Positions 1-5,180 of a DNA stretch of 12,655 bases are shown here, one piece after another (positions within the stretch are counted from its first letter, which is position 1; every line of letters starts with the position of its first letter). Origin of the DNA: an uncultured Bacteroidales bacterium (lineage in GTDB: Bacteria; Bacteroidota; Bacteroidia; Bacteroidales; Paludibacteraceae). Below the pieces are notes generated by a model, which had not been told where the DNA came from, made no database searches, and worked only from the letters and a program-made list of their open reading frames with translations. Location: positions 1 through 12,655 of the forward strand of contig ONXE01000092.1 in the NCBI GenBank assembly GCA_900321775.1, written 5' to 3'. The position numbers and the translations under genes are program-made.

Positions 1-141
1 CCAAATTCTTTGTCTCTCGGGAGCAAGTCCTTCGCCGGGTTTGTACTCGTTGTGAACACCATCCGGTGTGCTGGTGGTCAGGATATCGCGTCCTTCCATC
101 ATCACTTTGCTCAGTTGAGGTGATATATATACAGTTTTCAT
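1..141 (-). CDS. Short hypothetical protein, 3' end outside window
   Basis: An ATG at 141 opens a frame of 47 codons that stays open to the window edge. It begins MKTVYISPQLSKVMMEGRDI, is polar, and has no signal peptide or membrane segment. The opening pattern (M-K-x-x-Y-x-x-P-x-hydrophobic) resembles very short proteins of unknown function that are frequent next to surface-protein genes in Prevotella and Bacteroides; that resemblance is from memory, not from a search. Only 22 nt separate it from the stop of the nuclease gene upstream, with AAAGGAAC as a possible weak ribosome site, so it is probably co-transcribed with the nuclease. No function can be assigned. Confidence 0.55.
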   Translation of the reverse strand, partial: MKTVYISPQLSKVMMEGRDILTTSTPDGVHNEYKPGEGLAPERQRIW

Positions 142-163
142 ACCTTGTCTTTGTTCCTTTCAA

Positions 164-2398
164 TTATCGTGCCAGATATTTAACTCCGCGCTGCACGACG
201 ATTCCCTTGTAACCGCGTGACACGCGTTGACCCAAAATGTTGTAAACCGGCTCGTTCCAGTCGGGTGTTTTCTGCCATTCTGTCAGTTGCTCCACTTCCG
301 TGGCAGAGTCTTCTATCAGGAAGCAGCTCGGCGCACCCGCACCTATAGGCAGAGCCAGATAAGCTTTGTGGTCACCCAGCGGGAACTGACCGCCGTCTTC
401 TGCGCCCCAGTACCAACCCAACGCACCTTCTGCGGGCTTGAACAGTTTGTAGTAATACGTAGCGCCTTCCACGGCCGAAATAGTGCCGGAGTGCAGATGG
501 CCGTAGAGAAAAGTCTGTACAACTTTCTGAGACGGGCTTGCTAACACGTACGGATAAACTCCCTGCTCTCCGCGAACCAACATCGGCGTCTCCGCGGGCA
601 CCGCAGTTCCTGCCGGATAGGTCTCCGCCAGCGACAACGCTTCGCCGTCATACGAAACCGTGTAACCCGAAAGCCCCGCCGGCATTACAAATGCCGAGTC
701 TGTGTAGTACGTGGCCCAACCTGCCGAAGAGATCTCTATCTCCTGCATGCCGAGGAAATAGTACACTTTGATATTGTCCAGGAACGCGCGCTTGGCCGTG
801 GTGGCAAACGTAATCGTCGCGTTCGCCGTGCCGCCTTCAAACACTCTCTGAATAGTCTGGAACTCGCCGCTCATGGTCGAAGTATAAGTAAACGTCTTCG
901 GCTCCTGGCCCGTGATGGTCACCGTGATGTCACCTTCCACCGTGGTCCAGCCTTTCACGTCGAAACTCAACATGAACCGGCCGCCGTTCTGCGACAGATC
1001 CAGTTGCTTCGTTGTAATCGACCCCGCCGCATCACTTTTGCCGATACGTATCGCCCCGCCGGCCTGATATACGTTGGACGAAGTCGAGAAATTGCTGTTC
1101 AAGTTCCAGGCCGAACTCGAGTGGTTCACATCCGTATTATTGCCTGTCGTGATGCTCGAGAAATCCTCGCGCAGCAAGTAATGATTGGCCCTCGGGTTGT
1201 TGCGGAACGTAGCGTTTACCGTCACATTTCCCGCCGGCATCACGAACGAGCAACTGTTACCCTCGCCCACCGTCACATCCACAGGCGTCGAGCCGTTCAT
1301 CACCGACCAGTTGCCTGCCAGGTTCTCAAACAGATGCGTCTCGTCAGGCGTAGCAATCAACGTCACCTCCGTACCGGCCAATGCAGCCGCCGGAGTGGCA
1401 ACAACCGATCCACCTGCTATATCCGAAGTCCCAATCTCATAATAAACGCTGTTGTAGGAGCACGCCGCGGCCGCCAAAGAGAATGCCTCCGAGGTCTTGT
1501 CGCCCCATATAAACTCCACCAACTCAGGGTAATCGACAAACGGATTACGGTTGCCCTGCAGACTCTCCACAGCGTTGTTGCGCACTTTCTCTTTCTCGCT
1601 CACAGGGTCGTTGCGGTGCCAATCCAGCAGCAGACTCAACGCCCAAGGCTGAATAGTGGTATAGGTGGTGCTGTCGCCAACAAACATCGTGTTCTCCGAG
1701 GTCTGCCAGCGCAGTTTCTTCTCGTAGGCGCAAACCACATAGAAATAGGCCCGCGCAAAATCACCTTTGTACATGTCTGCCGGTTCAAACACCTTCGTCG
1801 CGCCGCCAAACCGACTACGCAGACCCTCCGGCACGTTCCATACGTGGCTGCACGCGTTCTGCGGCGTCACATAGGTCTTGCCCTGATAAGTGCCTGTACT
1901 GGTCGGAAAACTGCGGGTCACACCACCAATCGAGTCGCCCAGAGGATAGTTCTGCTTGGCGTTGTTGGCCGCGCCGTCCGAAGGGAACAGGTGATGCAGG
2001 TCGGTGTAAGCGATAGGATTGCCGCTCTCGCCGCCAAACCAACTATTCGGCACGCAGTGCTCGCGGTTGATACCGCCCGTCTGGCTGTGGTCGTTGTCCT
2101 CATAGAACTTCGGGAACCAGCGCATCCACGCATACATGTCGTACACCAGTTTGCTGTTATCGCCCGCATACGAACCGGGTATGGAGTCCATCGGCGCCAG
2201 GTCCGTCGTCTCATATGCCTCCCACAGGCCGTTATAACTGATCTTGGTGTGCGGGTACACGATACTCTGCAACGCCAACTCCAGCGCCTGACCGTTCTTT
2301 CCGTCAAGCGTCGAAGCCGTATAATATGCGGCCTGAGGCTGTGCCATTATCGACACCGCCAACTGGGCCAAACAAAGAAAAAATATCCCTCTCTTCAT
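164..2398 (-). CDS. Secreted Endonuclease I family nuclease with C-terminal accessory domains
   Basis: This is a 744-residue exported protein. A signal peptide (hydrophobic 4-18, likely cleavage after MA at 18-19) precedes an Endonuclease I (EndA/NucM) domain at about 25-310. The family signatures are visible: NREHCVPNSWFG at 111-122, DLHHLFPSDGAANNAKQNYP at 133-152, and the closing NRNPFVDYPELVEFIWGD at 283-300. The His-His of DLHH (135-136) and the following Asn residues match the His/Mg nuclease centre of this family, so cleavage of DNA, possibly also RNA, outside the cytoplasm is expected. Accessory regions follow: an InlB-type beta repeat at about 318-400 ending FVMPAGNVTVNATF, a jelly-roll-like region at 405-548, a Prevotella-style 'GWATYYTDSAFVMP' domain at 553-697, and a terminal VYNILGQRVSRGYKGIVV motif at 718-735 that resembles Bacteroidales surface-protein tails. 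Typical EndA proteins are 230-300 residues, so more than half of this protein is accessory. Family assignment is firm; the substrate is inferred. Confidence 0.9.
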   Translation of the reverse strand: MKRGIFFLCLAQLAVSIMAQPQAAYYTASTLDGKNGQALELALQSIVYPHTKISYNGLWEAYETTDLAPMDSIPGSYAGDNSKLVYDMYAWMRWFPKFYEDNDHSQTGGINREHCVPNSWFGGESGNPIAYTDLHHLFPSDGAANNAKQNYPLGDSIGGVTRSFPTSTGTYQGKTYVTPQNACSHVWNVPEGLRSRFGGATKVFEPADMYKGDFARAYFYVVCAYEKKLRWQTSENTMFVGDSTTYTTIQPWALSLLLDWHRNDPVSEKEKVRNNAVESLQGNRNPFVDYPELVEFIWGDKTSEAFSLAAAACSYNSVYYEIGTSDIAGGSVVATPAAALAGTEVTLIATPDETHLFENLAGNWSVMNGSTPVDVTVGEGNSCSFVMPAGNVTVNATFRNNPRANHYLLREDFSSITTGNNTDVNHSSSAWNLNSNFSTSSNVYQAGGAIRIGKSDAAGSITTKQLDLSQNGGRFMLSFDVKGWTTVEGDITVTITGQEPKTFTYTSTMSGEFQTIQRVFEGGTANATITFATTAKRAFLDNIKVYYFLGMQEIEISSAGWATYYTDSAFVMPAGLSGYTVSYDGEALSLAETYPAGTAVPAETPMLVRGEQGVYPYVLASPSQKVVQTFLYGHLHSGTISAVEGATYYYKLFKPAEGALGWYWGAEDGGQFPLGDHKAYLALPIGAGAPSCFLIEDSATEVEQLTEWQKTPDWNEPVYNILGQRVSRGYKGIVVQRGVKYLAR

Positions 2399-2477
2399 AC
2401 TATTCTGTTCCGTTTTGCCTCTACTTGGGCATGACTACAAGTCCGCTCGTGCGGATAGGCCGAGCAGATTGCGGGTG

Positions 2478-2509
2478 CAAAGATACTGCTTTTTCCTGAC
2501 ATGACCAAA
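2478..2509 (-). promoter_or_regulatory. Bacteroidetes housekeeping promoter for the nuclease gene
   Basis: On the minus strand the -7 box TATCTTTG lies at 2485-2478. A TTTG -33 box lies at 2509-2506, with 20 bp between them. Both match the known Bacteroides consensus (TAnnTTTG and TTTG). Transcription should start near 2470, giving a leader of about 70 nt. Confidence 0.8.
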
Positions 2510-2519
2510 TATTTTGCCG

Positions 2520-2556
2520 GGAAAATGTAAATGTCTGTGACTTTACACAATTTTCC
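2520..2556. promoter_or_regulatory. Inverted TGTAAA/TTTACAC box upstream of the nuclease promoter
   Basis: GGAAAATGTAAA (2520-2531) is mirrored by TTTACACAATTTTCC (2542-2556), with three extra bases in the right arm. The core is TGTAAA-N10-TTTACA. It sits 33 bp upstream of the nuclease -33 box and shares its half-site with the box cluster in front of the TolC gene. An operator role is inference from this similarity. Confidence 0.4.
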
Positions 2557-2612
2557 GCTGCAAATATTGGCAATATCTGGAACGGATGTTGACACTTTTC
2601 CACCAAAAAACA

Positions 2613-2647
2613 CAAAAAAAAGTGCACTTTCTTGCGAAAAATGCACT
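2613..2647 (-). terminator. Rho-independent terminator of the beta-helix lipoprotein gene
   Basis: Read on the minus strand, AGTGCATTTTT pairs with GAAAGTGCACT across the 5-nt loop CGCAA. This makes an 11-bp stem with two G-U pairs, followed directly by a run of eight T (2620-2613). It lies about 100 nt past the stop codon at 2750 and upstream of the nuclease promoter, so it separates the two transcription units. Confidence 0.85.
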
Positions 2648-2702
2648 CTTTAAAGCAAAAACTATGTTTTTGTACACCGCCTACTGCGTTCCCCGGCTCC
2701 TC

Positions 2703-2748
2703 ATAGGTCCTATAATTTCCATAAGTCCAATAGGCCTTATAAGGGTCC
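2703..2748. repeat. 9-bp degenerate tandem repeat, five units
   Basis: The trinucleotide ATA recurs exactly every 9 bp at 2703, 2712, 2721, 2730 and 2739. The units are ATAGGTCCT, ATAATTTCC, ATAAGTCCA, ATAGGCCTT and ATAAGGGTCC, for a consensus near ATAAGTCCT. The array abuts the lipoprotein stop codon (2752-2750). Similar arrays are familiar between Bacteroidales genes; no function is known to me. Confidence 0.7.
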
Positions 2749-2749
2749 T

Positions 2750-4333
2750 CTACCAGGGTCTTCCCCCCGGGCCGCCGGACCCGCCTTCATATTCATCCAG
2801 AAGCACAAGCGAACCATCCATGGTCTCCGCGTCAAGGTATCCCATGTCGTTGAAAATCGGGTCGCCGCCGGTCACCGTTACGCCGGACAGCAGTGTGGGC
2901 GCCGTAGGCGGAGACACAATCAGTGACGAGCCGCCCGATGCCGGTGTTTTGAAGGCAAACATATCGTTGCCCGCGCTCAACACATACCATGTGCTCTTGT
3001 TCCACGTGTTCGTCCAATAGCACGTCTGCTCCAGTTCTGCTCCGCTCTCCAGGCCGCCTATCGCCACCAACGTACCGCCCTGCACGTACAGTTTCTTCTG
3101 CGCCTCACTGTTGGCGTCTATGGCCATCTCCGGCGAGCCTGCACCGATGACATACACCAAACCGTCTTGTATATAGCAGTTGCCGTTGGCATCTATGCCG
3201 TCGTTGCCCGTCGAGTAGGCGCACACCATACCGCCACAGAGGTACATGTCTCCGCCCGAGTTGATGGCATCATCGCTGGCCTGCGCATACACTACGCCGC
3301 CCATCAGTGCCATATCGCCTTTGGCTTCTATACCTTCCGCGCCGGACGACTCACCGCCACCACCGGGACCACCACCGGGACCACCACCGTGGCCGCCGGG
3401 ACCGCCGCCAGGACCCGCATACGCGGCCTGCGCTGAGTCGCTACCCGCAAACACCATCACCGAACCGCCTTCCACCAGCAGATTCCCCTGTGTCTTGATG
3501 CCTTTGTCCGCCGAATGAACCACGACTGTACCGCCTAATATCAAGATGTTGCCATAGGCAAGGATACCTTTGTCTCCCGCCTTGGTGATAGTCACATTGC
3601 CGCCGGTCACAACCACCGAACTCGTATCGCACTGCATTCCGTCACCCGCCGCACTCACACTCAGCTTGCCGCCATCTATGATGATGCCGTCGTTGGCATG
3701 CAGGCCGTCCGACACTGCAGCCGTCAGGTTAATCTCGCCCTCACGAATACGGATATAATCGTCCGATGCCAGCGCATGTTTGTAGTTGCCGGTTATACTC
3801 AAAACACCCGTGCCGGTAAACACCAACTGCCCTTCTGAGAAAAATGCGGACTTTTGACTTTCCTCTGACGTGGCATATGTGCTCCTGTCTTCCAGCACAT
3901 TAGTCCCGGAAACCACTATATAACAGGTCTTATTGCCCTGATTGTTGATGGCGGGACCGTCGGGACACGTCAACGTGAGCCCGTTCAGATTTATGCGAAA
4001 TTTGTAGTCGCTGTATATCTTCATCTGCCCCGTGCCTTTTCCGCTCAGGTTGTACTCCACATGCTTGGCTGTAGAGGTCACTACCACATAGCCGTTCTCG
4101 CTGGACACACTCACACCGTCCACCTGGCCGTTCACACTCGCCGAAGCGCCGTTCCATACCACGCTCACGGCACTTTCCCATGTCTGGTTCTCTACAAAAT
4201 CACCCGCGTCATCACCTCTGTTTGCTGTCGTGTCAATAGGACACGTACTCGGGTCAACGTCCGGATTGTCCGGACCGTCTATATTGCACGCCATCAGCGC
4301 CAATACCGGCATCAGCCACAATAGTTTCTTCAT
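2750..4333 (-). CDS. Lipoprotein with Cthe_2159-type beta-helix carbohydrate-binding domain
   Basis: This is a 527-residue lipoprotein. The signal peptide MKKLLWLMPVLALMAC ends in a lipobox (LMAC, Cys16), so the mature protein is membrane-anchored. From about 50 onward the sequence follows the Cthe_2159 / DUF4353 family, which in the Clostridium thermocellum founder is a cellulose- and pectin-binding right-handed beta-helix. Repeating turns of the form (D)(G/A)I-x-A-x-G are seen: SDGLHANDGI near 208, GDKGILAYGN near 253, DKGIKTQGN near 276, AEGIEAKGD near 332, DDAINSGGD near 354 and NDGIDANGN near 377. A glycine-rich stretch at 307-327 (repeated PGGG, one His) interrupts the helix, and the tail is Gly-rich again (517-525). 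No catalytic domain is visible, so a binding or surface structural role is likely; the ligand is unknown. It appears monocistronic, with its own promoter and terminator. Confidence 0.85.
   Translation of the reverse strand: MKKLLWLMPVLALMACNIDGPDNPDVDPSTCPIDTTANRGDDAGDFVENQTWESAVSVVWNGASASVNGQVDGVSVSSENGYVVVTSTAKHVEYNLSGKGTGQMKIYSDYKFRINLNGLTLTCPDGPAINNQGNKTCYIVVSGTNVLEDRSTYATSEESQKSAFFSEGQLVFTGTGVLSITGNYKHALASDDYIRIREGEINLTAAVSDGLHANDGIIIDGGKLSVSAAGDGMQCDTSSVVVTGGNVTITKAGDKGILAYGNILILGGTVVVHSADKGIKTQGNLLVEGGSVMVFAGSDSAQAAYAGPGGGPGGHGGGPGGGPGGGGESSGAEGIEAKGDMALMGGVVYAQASDDAINSGGDMYLCGGMVCAYSTGNDGIDANGNCYIQDGLVYVIGAGSPEMAIDANSEAQKKLYVQGGTLVAIGGLESGAELEQTCYWTNTWNKSTWYVLSAGNDMFAFKTPASGGSSLIVSPPTAPTLLSGVTVTGGDPIFNDMGYLDAETMDGSLVLLDEYEGGSGGPGGRPW
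3356..3418 (-). repeat. In-frame Gly-rich coding repeat
   Basis: On the minus strand this encodes the Gly-rich run at residues 307-327 of the beta-helix lipoprotein. On the plus strand it shows as repeated ccaccgggacca/ccgccg units. Low-complexity GGN codons of this kind are prone to length change. The frame is intact on both sides. Confidence 0.7.
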
Positions 4334-4370
4334 ATCTCCATTCCTTTCATCATTGATAATGACCTTCTTT

Positions 4371-4387
4371 TACAATTTCCGTGCCAA
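4371..4387 (-). promoter_or_regulatory. Sigma-54 (RpoN) promoter candidate for the beta-helix lipoprotein gene
   Basis: On the minus strand the sequence is TTGGCACGGAAATTGTA. Set against the RpoN consensus TTGGCACG-N4-TTGCA it differs at one base: the -12 GC is GT. The -24 GG (4385-4384) and the -12 G (4373) have the standard 12-bp register. A start near 4361 would give a leader of about 28 nt before the ATG at 4333. I saw no TAnnTTTG box serving this gene, which supports the call. The C-to-T change at -12 is the main weakness. Confidence 0.55.
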
Positions 4388-4417
4388 ACTGATTTTGAGG
4401 CCTCCGCCTAGAAGGGT

Positions 4418-4456
4418 CTTAACCATGAACCCTTAACCATGAACCCTTAACCCTTA
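4418..4456. repeat. 14-bp tandem repeat (CTTAACCATGAACC)
   Basis: Two exact units, 4418-4431 and 4432-4445, are followed by a partial unit CTTAACCCTTA. Each unit can be read as two related heptamers. A single near-identical unit recurs at 5051-5064 inside the regulator gene. Confidence 0.85.
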
Positions 4457-4460
4457 TTCC

Positions 4461-4474
4461 GTGAGGATTTACAC
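4461..4474. promoter_or_regulatory. TTTACAC half-site in the divergent region
   Basis: GTGAGGATTTACAC contains one perfect TTTACAC half-site (4468-4474), identical to those in the box cluster before the TolC gene. It lies about 80 bp upstream of the left-facing sigma-54 promoter, a normal enhancer distance. A single heptamer is weak evidence on its own. Confidence 0.35.
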
Positions 4475-4536
4475 TATTTTTCGCCGCCACAGCGCAGCAG
4501 ATCGTCCGTTTTAGGAAAGAAAACTGGCTATAAACG

Positions 4537-4558
4537 CAAGTTTGTAGCAAGTTTGTAG
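4537..4558. repeat. 11-bp direct repeat CAAGTTTGTAG x2
   Basis: Two exact adjacent copies, 4537-4547 and 4548-4558, lie about 30 bp upstream of the -33 box of the regulator promoter. The function is unknown; a regulator binding site or chance slippage duplication are both possible. Confidence 0.6.
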
Positions 4559-4586
4559 AAATTAAATGCGTTTTTTTGCTTTTTTC

Positions 4587-4617
4587 TTGGTCATGTCAAA
4601 ACTTTTTACTAACTTTG
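4587..4617 (+). promoter_or_regulatory. Housekeeping promoter of the two-component operon
   Basis: The -7 box TAACTTTG lies at 4610-4617. TTGG at 4587-4590 serves as a -33 box, with 19 bp between. The form ...ACTAACTTTGCGCCC is typical of Bacteroidales. Its position implies that the ATGs at 4566 and 4593 cannot be the translation start, which favours GTG 4635. Confidence 0.7.
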
Positions 4618-4634
4618 CGCCCGAAAACGAAACA

Positions 4635-5180
4635 GTGAGCACCAAAAAAGGCAAAATAGTAGTGGTGGATGACAACGCCGGCATTCGTCGGACGATGGAG
4701 ATTCTGCTTCCGTTGCATTTTGCAGCGGTCAGGACCATCGCCTCGCCGACTTCGCTCATAAGCGAGTTGGACGATTTCCAACCCGACGTGGTACTGTTGG
4801 ACATGAACTTCACCGCGGCCATCAACACCGGCGGAGAGGGCTTGTACTGGATAGGCGAAATCAAGCGACGCAAACCAAGCGTCGAAGTGGTGCTCTTCAC
4901 CGCCTACGCCGATGTGCAACTGGCCGTAGAGGGCATGAAACGCGGAGCGTTCGATTTCATCGTCAAACCCTGGCAGAACGACAAACTGTTAGAAACGCTC
5001 TCGTCGGCTCGTGATAAAGCGATGCGCGCAGAGGGTTACACTCCCGCACCCTTAACCATTAACCCGGAGGTGTCCCCGCTTAACGGATGGAGAAGCCACT
5101 CGGTTTGTGGCTTCGAACGGAAGGAACAGCGGGCAGCGTCGTTCCGACCAAAGACCTGCAGGTCCTCCGCCGCAACGTGA
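4635..5180 (+). CDS. Response regulator receiver domain (N-terminal part of a split NtrC-type regulator)
   Basis: The frame is open from 4566, but the promoter -7 box at 4610-4617 makes the GTG at 4635 the likely start, giving VSTKKGKIVVVDD and 181 residues. The receiver fold is complete: acidic pair Asp12-Asp13, phospho-acceptor Asp56 in LLDMNF, Thr89 and Lys111 (VKPW). A complete receiver should be phosphorylated by the histidine kinase encoded just downstream. After about residue 135 (RDKAMRAEG) similarity to the family ends. The rest of the frame, APLTINPEVSPLNG and beyond, is low-quality sequence running to TGA 5178-5180. In related Bacteroidales proteins this receiver continues directly into an AAA+ domain, which here lies in the -1 frame from 5084. 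The linker contains the 14-bp repeat unit (5051-5064). It is either the front half of a frameshifted gene or a free-standing receiver. Confidence 0.8.
   Translation: MSTKKGKIVVVDDNAGIRRTMEILLPLHFAAVRTIASPTSLISELDDFQPDVVLLDMNFTAAINTGGEGLYWIGEIKRRKPSVEVVLFTAYADVQLAVEGMKRGAFDFIVKPWQNDKLLETLSSARDKAMRAEGYTPAPLTINPEVSPLNGWRSHSVCGFERKEQRAASFRPKTCRSSAAT
5051..5064. repeat. 14-bp repeat unit inside the regulator linker
   Basis: CTTAACCATTAACC matches the intergenic unit CTTAACCATGAACC at 13 of 14 positions. With flanks, 5048-5065 matches 4429-4446 at 17 of 18. It lies between the receiver and AAA+ coding parts, 17 bp before the stop (TAA 5081-5083) that closes the AAA+ frame upstream. Confidence 0.75.

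Larger units (their letters stand above)
2399..2749. other. 351-bp intergenic region between nuclease and lipoprotein genes
   Basis: From right to left this stretch holds a 9-bp degenerate tandem repeat, the lipoprotein terminator, an A/T-rich spacer, the inverted TGTAAA/TTTACAC box, the nuclease promoter and its leader. No additional gene is evident; the open frames here are short and lack coding character. Confidence 0.7.
4334..4634. other. Divergent intergenic region between lipoprotein and regulator genes
   Basis: About 300 bp between oppositely directed genes. It holds, left to right: the sigma-54 promoter facing left (4371-4387), the 14-bp tandem repeat (4418-4456), a TTTACAC half-site (4468-4474, preceded by GTG at 4461), an 11-bp direct repeat (4537-4558), and a housekeeping promoter facing right (4587-4617). 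No further gene is seen. Confidence 0.7.

Noticed and set aside
718..744. Firm assignment of a type IX secretion sorting domain to the nuclease tail (window 164-244)
   Set aside because: The VYNILGQRVSRGYKGIVV motif resembles such tails, but the same pattern occurs in Bacteroidales without that system, so I left it as a tail motif of unknown role. The coordinates given here are residue numbers.
1004..2434. 476-codon open frame on the plus strand, antisense to the nuclease
   Set aside because: It is opposite a gene with clear domains, its translation is Arg/His-rich with no recognisable motif, and long antisense frames are expected in GC-rich third-position coding DNA.
3356..3418. CRISPR-like or tandem intergenic repeat
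   Set aside because: The repetition is in frame and encodes Gly/Pro-Gly; there are no spacers.
4566..4634. Upstream start codons for the receiver gene (ATG 4566 and ATG 4593)
   Set aside because: The TAACTTTG promoter box at 4610-4617 lies downstream of both, and the extra residues (MRFFAFFLVMSKLF) have no counterpart in a receiver domain.
5084..5177. Programmed ribosomal frameshift joining receiver and AAA+ halves
   Set aside because: No slippery heptamer in the receiver frame and no evident hairpin or pseudoknot was found in the overlap. GGAGG at 5066-5070 is upstream of the required window and suits +1 rather than -1 shifting. Kept only as a remote possibility.
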